Positions 36,467-48,048 of a stretch of DNA of 64,000 bases are shown piece by piece. The stretch is from Stichopus chloronotus. Taxonomy: Eukaryota; Echinodermata; Holothuroidea; Aspidochirotida; Stichopodidae. The notes beneath the pieces were generated by a model. The model searched no databases, was not told the origin of the DNA, and saw only the letters and a list, made by a program, of their open reading frames with translations. Each line of letters starts with the position of its first letter. Position 1 is the first letter of the stretch. The DNA lies in NCBI GenBank assembly GCA_021234535.1, contig CM037837.1:9790636-9854635 (forward strand). The letters are read 5' to 3'. A program made the translations under genes and the position numbers.

Positions 36467-38146
36467 CACATAGGGCTCCCTCTGGTTCAAGTTGTCTGAA
36501 AACAAACACTGGGGCAGACAATTGAACAATATGTAAAGTAGACAAAGTGATGAAGCACCTTATTGATTTTTTTTAGGCCACTGGCGCCAGGGTAAACAGG
36601 AACATTTTTCAAGTTCCCACAGTCAAGTATTACATTTTTTTTAGAAAATTTTTTTTTATTACTTTTAAACAGTAATTTGACTATTAATATGACTATTGGC
36701 TCTTATGACCAACTGCAACGGTTTCTGCTCTCATACACAAATGTGAAGAAGGTTCAGTACTAGTTAACTCTATAATATTTATATTTGGCTACATGTCATA
36801 ATATTGTCATCGCTTAAAAATGTGAAGTGCAAAATCCAGTACTTTAAGAAGTTAGCCAAGATGTCTAAGGTCAACATTGCATAACATATTGTTTCACAGG
36901 TTTGTTTCATGCTTGCTCCTGTTTGAGTGGTCAAAATATATGCCTCACAAAAGTTCGAATTTAAATATTTCTGTCATGTTAACCTGCAATTTTTATATGA
37001 CTATTCACTCTAAAAAAGATAAACAAAAAACCCTCTTTGATTTGTCTTGCACTAGGGTTATTCAAAAGTATTTACAGAAATTACTCAAGACTTGAATGTT
37101 CCATTAGGAACCTTTTGTATGACAATCAGAGCCCTTTGAGATTGATTTGTGTCTTAGATTGTTGTGCTGTTATTTTAAAAGTTCAGGGAGAGAAGTTAAA
37201 CCCAAACCAGATATGGTCTAAAGTTTTTGCCATAGTATGAACAAATGACTATGAGACAGATGCACAAAATCCAATCAGGTAAAAATTTATAATATAAAAA
37301 CCTAATAAAAAACTTTTATTTCAAAATGGGGCCTATATTTGATAGAAGATGCCTATAAAACCTATAAAAAACCTATATTTTGAATTTTTCTACCTGTGAA
37401 AAGTGAATAAGAAAAGGGGAAGAAAGGCAGAAGAAAAAATAATTGTTCGATCTAGCTTCATAGCTTTGTTTCAGACCTGTCATCTGAAGTTTTTCAGAAT
37501 GCACGCTGCTTACCCTGGGTACCCATGTTTGGATGATGAGACGTGACAAGTAAAGTATGAAAGTGGACAAGGAGCACTCTGCTAGTATATGTCTATCTGC
37601 ACATCCAGCGTGCTATCCGACGTGACCTCAGGCCAAGACTTTTGCCAGGTAAGTGTTTTACTAATTAGAACATCAATGATTTATAGAATATTTATGTATC
37701 CCTGTGATGATGCTCTGTAATCTGAGGGAACTTGGGGGCTCTATCTGTTGGTTAAAAGTAATTATTATCAATTTACTTCAAACAAGACAGCCTGAAAGCA
37801 ATTTGACAAATAGTGTGTCTGGTAGTTATTCTCATCATTACATTTAACTTCAGATAGAGCCCTCAGCATAAATATTTTGCTGCATAAATTTCTTACGAAA
37901 TTTGGATTGAAGCAACAGCCTTTTTATGCTTCATGCAAGCTTCAGTGTCTGCCTGTAGCCTACAGAGCTGTCCTTTGTGAGATGGTTATTGTCTGGACAC
38001 TAGGCTGGACTTGTTTCAAGCTCTATAATATTGGACTACTAACCTCTGGGATAGCTTTGCTAATCTGCTCATGGCAAACACAAACAAACATATACTGTAG
38101 CCTCAGTAAGCTTTTTTTCAGGTGAATATGATAAAAGAAAGCTAGA

Positions 38147-40086
38147 ATGGCACACAGCAACACCAAGTTTCAAGACTCTTGGTTTCGTAAGACAGACTGT
38201 AACAACCAGCTTCTTGCACTATGGTGTAAGCCAACAAAAAATCCATACAAAGTGCTGTGCATAAGATGCATGTCTAAAATTAGTTGTGACAATGGTGGCA
38301 TAAAACTAGTCCTACAGCATGCTGCTGGAAGAAAACATAAGGACAAATGTGGTGTGTTTGAAAAATCTGATAAAGTGCAAACCAAACTATCATGGAAGCC
38401 AGTATGCCCATCCACTGCCAGTGCCAAAGCCAGTATATCCTCATGTACTGCCAGGGACAAACCAGCAGTGATTATAAATCCAATGACACAGAGTGATTGT
38501 GCATCAAAAACAGAGGCCCTTTGGAGCTTGAAAGTGGCCAACAGCAATTATTCATTTGAATCATGTGATGGTGTCCCTAAATTGTTCCAAACAATGTTTG
38601 AAGACTCACTTACTGCAAAAGACTTTTCGATGAGCCATACAAAAGTGTCCTACGTCATAACACATGCACTCGGACCATATTTTTTACAGCAGGTACAAAA
38701 TGATCTGAATGGTATTTATTACACACTTCACCTCGATGAGACAACAACAAGCCAGGTGATAAAGCAAATGGATGTGTTGGTTCGCTTTTTCTCGTTGTCA
38801 ATAGGAAGCATACAAGTTCGATTTCTACATGCTTTCGATTTCTACATGGAAGTTCAGCTTGCATTTTTGCAAAATGTGAAACCTCTTTTTGATACATCTC
38901 TTGGTTCCTTTCAGTTTGAAAGTCCTGTGATACACTCTCTTTGGTCATCACTTATGGACATGACTAAGAATATTATGAAGAGGTTTTTGAAGCTTGAGCT
39001 AGTAGATGGAAAGAAGGCAAAAAGCCTTGTGGGAATAGACCTAGAGAAATTGGACAATCATGTCGGGGATGATCAAATGGAGACAGGTGATGCAACGAGA
39101 CTGAAGCTGGGTAATGTGAAAGTGGCTAGCACAAAGAAAGGCTGTTTGGTTGGCATGAAGCAATTTTATATTGTTGTCACCCAGCACATGGTGACAAGGT
39201 TGCCTTTTAGAAAACTACTTGTTAGAGTCTTTCTTGCCTTCATCCTGAAGCGGGAAGAAAGACTTCTAGTGTAAGGCACATCAAGTATGTGGCCCAGATG
39301 ATGCCTTGTGTGACACCAGAGCAGATTTCTTCGGTGACTGATGAGTGGAGGCTTTACATGGAGGAAAATATTCCTGAAGCTTGTATTGACAGAGACCAGT
39401 CTGAATTTCAAGTTGATAAGTACTGGGCTCAAGTTTTTCAAATGAAGGATATAAGAGGACAGCTAAAATTCCCAGTACTTAATGTTGTGAAGTGTGCATT
39501 GACACTTGCACATGGAAATGCTGACACAGAAAGGAGTCTGTCAGAGAACAAGAGAATAGTGACAAAGGAGAAAGTAAACCTGAATGATGACACAATCAAT
39601 GCACTAAGACACACCAAAGATGGTATTAAAGCCAGCGGGGGAGAACCATATTTAGTCAAGGTTGAAAAGGCAATGCTATCATCATGCCAGGCAGCACATG
39701 CAGTGCATACACAGAAATTAAGGGAAGAAAAAGAAAAGAGAGAAGCAGAGAAAAAGGAAAGAGAAAAAAATGCACAGGAACAAATGGAGAAGGAACAGCT
39801 GCAAAAGGAAACAGAGCCCCAACTTAAGTCTCTATCAGAAAAGAAAAGTGACCTAAACAGAAGGGAAAAAGAAGCTGACTTAGAATTTGTTAGGGCTAAA
39901 AGTCTCTTAGAGGAAGCCCAGACAAGATTAGACAAAGCTTTCAAAAACAGTGATATGAATGAAATATCCCATGCTGTTGGACTAATGCAGGTTAGCCGAA
40001 ACAAACTAGATGAAGCCAAAAAACCTATGGAGACTGTTGCCAGCATGAAGAGAAAGTTCATGTCTGGCTCTGAAAAAAACTACTAA
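38147..40086 (+). pseudogene. hAT-type transposase with BED-like finger and C-terminal coiled coil, broken
   Basis: First frame 38147-39274 (375 codons, ATG start): N-terminal motif FQDSWF; zinc finger C38-x2-C41-x16-H58-x5-H64; HLDETTTSQ with D197 at the first catalytic Asp position of hAT enzymes; later VKPLFDTSLGSFQ. Between about residues 229 and 240 the sequence jumps from the early to the late part of the family pattern, so most of the catalytic core appears deleted. Near 39223-39228 the frame shifts. The second frame (39226-40086) continues SLSCLHPEAG, then HGNADTERSLSENKRIVT, a C-terminal hAT dimerisation motif, and a Lys/Glu-rich coiled coil of about 110 residues (39720-40070). Family assignment is from motif recognition. 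Not expected to be active. Confidence 0.78.
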
Positions 40087-41078
40087 GAAGCTTAAATCTT
40101 CAAATTAGAAAAAAAGTGTACAGTAGTCAATCAGAAGTTCACTAAGTACAGCTACAATGTGCTTATATAAGTCAAAGTTAACACCTGGCACTACAGGCCA
40201 AAGCAATTAAAAGCAATTGCTAAAACATGTATATATTTAACTGTAAATGTGCTCTAATGTTAAAACTAATATGTTACTTCCTGCTTATCATTTTAATGTG
40301 TGTTGATAAATGATGTATCCAAATCTGTTACACTTCTGGCTTTTAGGAGAGTATTTAGATATATAGTTATGCATGTATTTACAGATGTATGTACACAAAA
40401 TGCAATGGTGGTGGCTTATGTAATCAGAGCTTGAAATATATGTAGTAGATTGTGCTCTGGTGACCTGTTTACAGATTAGTAACATGTACATGATCTTGGC
40501 GTCTTTGTCTGTAAAGTTTTGGTGGGTGGTGTATTTAAGATATTGAAAAGTCGTTTCAACAAGATACAGTGTATGCCTTGATGGCAGTATTTTATGGTTT
40601 GGTGATTCTGCCCATGAAACTGTTCATACATTACTGTAGTAAATACATTGTAGGATTGTGATGTTAGCCTTCTCTTTTATGCATGTAATAAATATGTGTT
40701 ATCAGTGATATGTCTAACCATGTATTGTTTTTTTGTCCCTTAAATTTAGGTTCTGGATGAGTGCAATATGAGCAGGCTGTCTGAAGACATCAACACCATC
40801 TCAAGACTTAGTAGTCAGTCATGGTACCCAGGGTTGGTGATGCATGAAAGATTTCAGGTGACAAAGTACTTAATGAAACAAAACGTGTAAAGGTATGTTA
40901 CGATATATTTTTCAAATATCAACTAGTAGTATTTGAGTGCCTACTTTTCCTCTGATGTATAGAGATCCACCTATATTTTACCTATGAAAAGCCATAATTT
41001 GCACAAAATGGGCCTATATTTTTAAAATTTCAACCTATAAAAAACGTATAGTTTTCTTTTTTGGCACTTGAAAGACTG
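40087..41078. other. 3' part of the hAT-related element
   Basis: AT-rich sequence after the transposase stop. A possible acceptor AAATTTAG|GTT at 40749 is followed by an open stretch up to a stop near 40887 and a GTATG donor-like site. This may be a 3' exon of the element, but I see no domain in it. Confidence 0.4.
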
Positions 41079-41164
41079 CATAGCATGAACACATGACTAT
41101 GAGACAGATGCACAAAATCCAATCAGGTAAAAATTTATATTGAATTTATTTTTCCTCTCCATAG

Positions 41165-41351
41165 GTTTCTGATGGTATTGTTGAGATGTATCATCTTGAA
41201 ACACTATATTGTGGTCATCCTAATGTGATGCCAATTTACAGCTCTACTTCTTCAATGGTTCTCGAATTCTTCAGTGACGACTCTGACAACTTGATTGGTT
41301 ACCTAGGTACTGTCACATTCATCGGGGACCCAAAACCCACTCCACCTCCAG
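41165..41351 (+). CDS. CUB4, exon B
   Basis: Acceptor CTCTCCATAG before 41165, donor CCAG|GTGAGT at 41351; phase 0 in, phase 1 out. Encodes VSDGIVEMYHLETLYCGHPN, MVLEFFSDDSDN, FIGDPKPTPPP. Its intron is 7.4 kb because of two transposon insertions (34867-36466 and 37291-41078). The acceptor sequence is intact, so normal splicing across them remains possible. Confidence 0.92.
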
Positions 41352-42001
41352 GTGAGTTTTAATTTTAGGAAAATCCTCATCAGTCGCCAAGGTTTAATCA
41401 AATGAGGTAGTGTTTTCTCCTACTTGAAATTTAGTAACGAGATTATAAAATTTTGTTACGCTGTTTTTCCTTGCTGACCAGTTGACTACAATTGCTTAAC
41501 TACATTAATATTTTAGGTTTGGCTTGTGTGCACGATATTTCAAGTAAGGAAATCGTGAATATTTTTTATACTTGACATGTGGATTTTGTATATTGAAAAA
41601 ACATATTTTGTGGCAGTCAAAGGTCATATTCGGTCACCAGAAGTCATGCACTGAACCTTTTTGCTCACAATACAAGATCTGAAGGTAAGAGTAATGGAGG
41701 GTAATTGCTATACCTTGCATGAAGGTAGTCTATATTCTGCTCAGTCTGGAGAGTTGTACATATATGTCTGTACATGGTATACATGTTCACCTTGTGCAAA
41801 GTTCATGTAGGCTGTCAAGGTTAAAGTGGAATTTTCAGACCCCAAAGTTCTGTTTAGGATGGGAACCAGTCAGAAACATTTTTCACTTGATTGAAAGGAA
41901 ATATCCCCCTCTTTCCAGTGACGTTTGAAGGAAATCAAAGTAAACCTGTTAAAGAGAATGCCTGCGACTGAAAGACGAACAACCTGAAATACTCACCTAA
42001 G
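41352..42001. other. Start of CUB4-CUB5 intron
   Basis: Homologous to the start of the CUB3-CUB4 and CUB5-CUB6 introns (for example TACTTGACATGTGGATTTTG, 41567-41586), with one degraded 145-bp unit at 41600-41660. Confidence 0.65.
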
Positions 42002-42657
42002 CAGGGTTGCCAGATACACCGAAGCTTTGGTGCCATGCGAACAATGTTAGAAAAGTGCCAAATAGAACCAAAAATAAGCCAAATGACGTTTTCTATTTCT
42101 GTTGCGACATGACTGAATTAAGATTACAAACAATTTGAAAAGAATTTTCTAAATACACTTAAATGCATATATAACAAATTCACAAACAAACCAAAGGTAA
42201 TCTTTAATGTTGTGTCAGTACAGTGCACGCGCCTGAAGCTTTCACTGTAAATCCTATCACTTTCTTTGTACAGTCGGTAGATAACAAGACAATAGCATAC
42301 ACTGCTTATTAGATCCTAAAGAAGCATGCACACACGCTCTGTGCGTCTTCTGAGGCAACTTCTATGGTACACGCGGAGTGTACATATTCTTAGTCTATAT
42401 ACCACGTAATAAAAATGTGCCATCCTCGTACAGGTAATTTAGATTCAAACATAAAATGTGGACAACAGGTAAAGTAAACAGGAAGTGAAATTGATTGTAA
42501 CATGGTGTATTGATGAAGTATTTCAGACTGCTAAAAAGTGCCAAATTTGCACTCAAAAAGCACCAAGCTGCCAAATGGATTTTTCTGCCACCAGCCAATC
42601 TGCAAAAGTGCCAAATTTTAGAGACTTGGCGGTAAAAGAGCCAAAATGGCAACCCTG
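42002..42657. mobile_element. hAT-like MITE with perfect 8-bp target duplication
   Basis: Terminal inverted repeats CAGGGTTGCCA (42002-42012) and TGGCAACCCTG (42647-42657). The flanks CACCTAAG (41994-42001) and CACCTAAG (42658-42665) are identical 8-bp target duplications. The interior (656 bp in total) has no transposase but repeats the word GTGCCAAAT or GCCAAAT several times near both ends. Superfamily hAT from the CAGGG ends and 8-bp duplication. Confidence 0.92.
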
Positions 42658-42665
42658 CACCTAAG

Positions 42666-45600
42666 GTGTATTCTTTGGTATTTGAAGGGGGTCTTGGGCA
42701 CGCTAAGATGTTGAGCATGGTCTCTTTCATATTACCAGTCTGGTTGAAGAAAAGGTCTTTAAGTTTCAAAAGTTTGTCAAGAAGTTCATTTTGAAGCAAC
42801 TCTAAAACTCTTTGAAGGCAGTTAATCATACTATGTTAAGGGGTTGTAATCGTGAAGGAAAATGGGGTCTCATATTGAAGCAATTGGCTTAACATCTTTC
42901 CATGTCAGAGCGGGGACCATGGAGCATAGAAAAGAGGGAAGGGATTTGATATGCTACCACTGTTTATGGTGGAGAGGTCAAAGGTTATCCATGGTCACCA
43001 GAGGCCGTGTGCTGAAAAATCATGTAATCAGAGTATTTCAAGAAAGTGCAAAAACCTTCATTGTCATGTGTGACATACAAGTAGTCCATATTGTAACTGT
43101 CACCTACTTCTCAACTGACCAGAGGAAAGCAGAGTTTCAATAAGCAGTCAAAACATGTTTTACAGGTCTGCAAAATTTTGTTTTAAAAAAATCTCTCCCC
43201 AGTTCTTATATGGAGAAAATGATTGCATTGTCAGCGACAAAGAAAATCAAAGAAATACGAAATACAGACAAAGAATGATAATAGTAATAATGGCTCTGCC
43301 ACACATAGCCTAGTACAGTCAAAGCAACTTCAATAATCTGTAACATCATGCATGCAATCTGTTTACATCTGTCATTAAGTCCTATGCAACTTCTCTGCTC
43401 TACTTAATGTGCAACCAGCCAAAGTCGCAGTCCCTTGTGAGCGACTGTTCTCGCAGCGTGCAAGTTTTATGAAAGTTGTAACCCCTAATTGTAAGCAAGC
43501 TGTGTTCTCTCAGTGTGCAAGGTCTGTGAAGGTTGCAGCTCTTGGGAGCGAGCTGTATTCTTGCAGTGTGCGAGTTGTATTCTGAGGAGTCTTGGTTATA
43601 TCCTTGTGACGCGCGAGGTCAATGGTCGCAATCCCGAGCAATCTGTATCCTCACACTCGTACGAGATCTATTCTGTGTTGTGGCTGTATTCTCGCAATGT
43701 GGGACGTCTGTTCTACAATGTCTTGCTAAGCTTTGATTATCAGGATCTTACCTTAGTTCACTGGCTGCGCTGTAATCTCTGGCACATAGACCGAATGTCC
43801 TCTTCTATGTTTTGAAGCAGTGCAGATCTGCAGTTCACAGTCATCGCGACTCTTTGAAGAAAAACCTATATTCAGAGTGTTTTACACACAGCAAGTTATA
43901 CCTCAAAGAAATTACTTCACCTTGCATCAAAGAATCATGATAATAAAAGCAACATACTTGAAGTCACACTTTCACAATTTATTAGATGTCATCGCTTGTA
44001 GCAATCAATTCTTTCTCCATTAAGTTTGCCTTAACTGGAATGAAGGTAATGTTAACAAAATTATGTGACAATCTTTGCGTTTCTGATTTTAGCAATTTCT
44101 TACACAGAGGACATGGCAAAGGTTTCACTTTCAACTAGGATCATTACACTGGGCCTGATAAAATGCCCCCCCCCCCAAAAAAAATGAAGTTGCCTTGTCA
44201 TTTCACCACAAAATGCAAACACAAAATTCCTATAAATAAAAAAAAACTAATGTTGACAGATAACAACATTTAACATTGTATGGCTTATGTTACGCTATGT
44301 GTGGTTGCCAACTCTCCAGAAACTTTACTCAAACATAAGTTTTTGTTCTACCTCATTTTTCACCTTCCTGTCAGTAACAGACTTAAAGATTCCACGTTTG
44401 TGTTCTAGGCCACGCCCACCCAAGACATCAGTGGGAAATTAGTAATCTGAATTTCCATGGCAAATTTGATGTAGCCTGGATCAGTGAGACAGAGGTGTTA
44501 AGCAAAATACTGAAATTGGGTAAATCACCCTAATGATTCTAGCATAGTTCAGGATATCTCTATCCAATTATTGATTTTTGGTAGAGATGTTAAACATGAA
44601 AGATGACTTTTATAGAAAAGTTCCAAAAACAATCAAGTGATAAAGTAGGCCTATGTGAAAGAAAACATTATCCTAAGCCCAAATCCAAAGTTTTATGGAG
44701 AAAGAATGAACGGTTGTGATTTTATGGGAATTTAACCCATTTAGGTCTACTGACTTGTGCTCTAGATTTCTTTCTGTACTAGGCTAGAGCTAGTGTTTTA
44801 TCTAGGTAACATTGCTCTTGTTGGTATTGTATGCCACTATGCCAACTCTAAAGTGACAGGTAGTCACACAACTTGCCTCAAGGCTTTAGGTCTAATGCCT
44901 GCACATGTTAAAACCTATTATAGAAAATTGCCATCAGAGTAATACCCAGTTAACACTTTGAAAATTTTTGTGTGAAAAAAATTCACCCTTTGATTTTGCA
45001 CACTCAAGAAAGGCATGGCAATGGAAAGGCCTCTAAGCGCAGATAACCGCAAATAATTGTTTTTAAATAGTCCTTCGCCTGACATTTTCTATAACAGGTG
45101 CATGGCAATATGTATGACATAATTACTGGAATTGTTGGGGGCATCAATTGGGCAGGGTGCATTGTTTTCCAAATAGGTTGGACACACTTACTGCAAATTA
45201 TCTTTTTTAAAACTACCTGTTCAGTAAGCTTATTTCATAACGCTAAATGGAGTGGATAAATTTTACGGCACATAAAATTTAGTGAAGGTTACGTTTGCAC
45301 AGTTTAATTAAAAAATAGTCAAGTAATGGCGAGTTGAGTTTTTTTTCTATCGAAGATAAATCTATGGTTTCCACAGTTGATTACTTGTTAATATGAATGA
45401 ATGAATGAGTTACTATTGATTATTGTGGGTGTGCAGTGCTTTGAACGCTGGAAATCAAGACCCCCTCTGAAGGGGGTAAAATACAATGAAGGATATGATA
45501 CTGTTACACATCTTGATAATATTAATAGTATTCACACCTAAATTATTTAAATGCTTGATCATCTTTGCACTTTTCCTGGAAATTCCTCAAATAAAATCTG

Positions 45601-46726
45601 CTCTGCTTCAAAGTCGAAGAAAAGAAGAGCCTAGCAATGTTAATTGTACCCGTAAATGTGATAAATGTGAGGGTGCGAGGTCATTTATTTGATTTTCTTC
45701 TCCCTTTAGCGAAAACAAAATAAGAAACTTGCACAGTGCCCTTCTGTGAAACAAACTAATCTGTAGAACATGTGGTTATTACAGCAATGTTGGATTCAAT
45801 GTCTGACTCAAATTTTTAGGAAAGATAAATATTACCACAGTTGCAGGTGTAAAATTTTTTCCAAATTGTAGCGTTTTACTCACAGTTTCTTTTCAACTGG
45901 AAATTGCTGTTGTCAGATTATAATAGGAATATATCCAAGCTCACAATCTGTCAGTAGCAAAAAACCTTCAGTTATTGTGCTATTAATGTTTCCATTTATA
46001 ATTTGTATTTCATTTATAAGGGGGGGATGACAACTTGTTGCATTCAAAGTACCACATACCCACAATACTTAAAGCAAAGTAGTTCCACCCAAACATGTCA
46101 ACAAGTAAGTCAACAAACTAATCACACCATCTTCAGTTTTGTACAGCTTATCTATCGTTACACATATTCAAGAGGGGTACCATAAAGGGGTTGCTAGTGC
46201 GGCAGTCACATTAATTTGAAATAGGCTTCATAGTCACTTCCGTCTTCTGTTTCTGCATGACTGTGTCAGTGACTCAATAGATTTCCCTTTCCGGAAACCA
46301 AAATAAAAGCCTAGCACAGTGTCATTTATGTGGAACAGACTAATCTGCAAAACATGAGGTCATTGCTGGCAAGGTCAGATTTAATGCCTGATTCGAAAAT
46401 TCTAAGAGATGATAAATATTACCACTGTTGCTGGTATCGATTATTCCAATTGGTATTCCAATTTTCTGACAGTGATTAGTCGTAAGTTATGTGCTATTTT
46501 ATGACACTGCTCTTATCAGCTTACGTACATGATATATTATAAGAGTAAATATTTTTACATTAAATTATTGTGCTACTAGTGTTCCCACTGAATACCCTCG
46601 CTACTCTGGTATTTGCATTATTTGATCGGTCTAACTCGAGAGTGTACAATCTGCAAGTTTGTCTTTCATCTTCCTTATTCGTGTTTGTTTTATTTTGTTT
46701 TTCTACTTTGCATCTTATTACAACAG
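42666..46726. other. CUB4-CUB5 intron, remaining part
   Basis: 42945-43030 is one degraded 145-bp unit. 43424-43720 is a degenerate short tandem repeat with blocks such as GTCGCAGTCC, GTTGCAGCTC, GGTCGCAATCC and repeated TTCTCGCAG/TTCTTGCAG at uneven spacing of 50-95 bp. A C-run lies at 44167-44175. 45150-45370 is a dispersed fragment that recurs at 49620-49850 and 62310-62460. 45732-45995 and 46310-46600 are two copies of the pre-exon segment, only the second followed by an exon. Confidence 0.6.
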
Positions 46727-46914
46727 TTCCTCCCCCTGCATATTGCAACACTAGTGAACCAATCACGATTAGTGGTAGTGACGTGGCCTCACCTGGTTAT
46801 CCTGACATCTGCATTGACGACCTGTATTGTCATACGGAAATACAAGCAAGCTACGGGCAGACAATTAAGCTGAGCTTCTCTGAGTTTGATTTAGATTGCT
46901 CTGACCGCTTAGAG
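46727..46914 (+). CDS. CUB5, exon A
   Basis: Acceptor TACAACAG before 46727, donor GAG|GTGAGT at 46914; phase 1 in, phase 0 out. Encodes VPPPAYCNTSEPITISGSDV, LYCHTEIQASYGQTIKLSFS, DLDCSDRLE. Canonical cysteines 1-3 and the N-T-S sequon are present, with one extra Cys (PDICIDD). The A-B intron is the shortest of all (947 bp). Confidence 0.92.
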
Positions 46915-47861
46915 GTGAGTTTTGAAGTGAATGTTTCCAGCCTAGTATGGAGAATATGTATGTAACTTTATTGCCACAAGCAAATTTTGAAGTTGAAACA
47001 ACAAATGCTGTTAAAGCCTACCTCTGGTTCACATTGTCTGAAAGTAAACATTGCAACAGACAATTGAACTTTGTATCTCATGTTAGGCGAAGCGACGCAG
47101 CACCCGATTGAATTTTTTAGAGTTGGTGACACCAGGAACTTTTTCCACGTACCTGCAGTGAAGCATTACAGTTTTTGGAGAAAAAACATAATCATACTTT
47201 TAAATAGTACTATTTCATAGCATTGGCTCCTATGACCATATACAACAGGTTCTGCTCTCATATTTGAATGTGAAGGAGTTACATTAGTAGTTAACGCTGT
47301 AGTATTTATATTTCGCTACATGTCGTACTATTGTCATTGCTTAAAAATGTGAAGGGCAGAATCCAGTACTTTCTGAAGTCAGTCACAATGTTTAAGGTCA
47401 ACATTATGTCACAGATTATTGCACAAGTTTGTTTTATGCTGGTTCCTGTTAAAGTGGTCAGAATATATACCTTACAAAAGTTCCAATTTAAATAATTTTG
47501 ATATTTCTGTCATGTTAACCTGCAATACTTGTATGACTATTTACGCTGACAAAGACAAAAAAAAAACCCTCTTTGATTCGTCTCGCATCAGGGTTATTTA
47601 AAATATTTACAGAAATTACTTAAGAAGTGAATGATTCATTAGAAACCTTTTGTAGGACAATCAGAGCCCTTTGCTTTTCAAGATCAATTTGTATTCTAGA
47701 GTGTTGCTCTGGTGTTGTCATAGTTCATGGAAAGAAATAAAACCTGGACCAAATATCTTCTACATTTTTTGCTTCTATAGCATGACCAAATGACCATGAG
47801 AGAGATGCACAAAATGCAGACAGGTAGAAATTTACACTGAATTTACGTTTTCTCTCTGTAG
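46915..47861. other. CUB5 A-B intron
   Basis: Shortest A-B intron. It lacks the first kilobase of intron found in other units and preserves the uninterrupted counterpart of the 34867-36466 insertion site (CAAATTTTGAAGTTGAAACA, then TGGTTCACATTGTCTGAAAG). The end carries the conserved pre-acceptor segment (AGCATGACCAAATGACCATG). Confidence 0.7.
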
Positions 47862-48048
47862 GTTTACGATGGTATTGTCGAGATGTATCATCTTGAAACA
47901 CTATCTTGCGGTTCTTCTTTCTGGACACCAATTTATAGCACTACTTCTTCCATGGTTCTTGAATTCTTCAATGACGACTTTTACGTCTCGTACGGTTACC
48001 TAGGCACTGTCACATTCGTTGGGGACCCAAAACCCACTCCACCTCCAG
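47862..48048 (+). CDS. CUB5, exon B
   Basis: Acceptor CTCTCTGTAG before 47862, donor CCAG|GTGAGT at 48048; phase 0 in, phase 1 out. Encodes VYDGIVEMYHLETLSCGSSF, MVLEFFNDDFYVS, YLGTVTFVGDPKPTPPP. Fourth CUB Cys present (SCG), with the YDG and NDD acidic motifs. Confidence 0.92.

Larger units (their letters stand above)
37291..41078 (+). mobile_element. hAT-related DNA transposon insertion, defective
   Basis: A 3788-bp insertion in the CUB4 A-B intron between two copies of a 60-bp intron segment (37231-37290 and 41079-41138, two mismatches). The CUB3 intron holds this segment once (near 30141-30200), so the insertion is real. Inside: a possible 5' intron of the element (donor CAG|GTAAGT near 37650, acceptor TTTTTTTCAG at about 38121), the transposase pseudogene 38147-40086, and AT-rich ends carrying direct, not inverted, similar blocks: CAAAATGGGGCCTATATTT (37322-37340) with CAAAATGGGCCTATATTT (41004-41021), and CCTATAAAAAACC/G (37361 and 41034). 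I found no convincing terminal inverted repeat. Confidence 0.75.
33180..41700 (+). repeat. Duplicated block carrying CUB4, inflated by insertions
   Basis: Partner of 28100-31380. After removal of the insertions at 34867-36466 and 37291-41138 the remaining intron aligns with CUB3, with few differences over long stretches. The duplication is therefore younger than the split between the other CUB units and older than both insertions. Confidence 0.85.

Noticed and set aside
39438..40061. Minus-strand open frame of 207 codons rich in Ser, Phe and Cys
   Set aside because: Exact antisense of the Lys/Glu-rich coiled-coil part of the transposase; composition explains the lack of stops.
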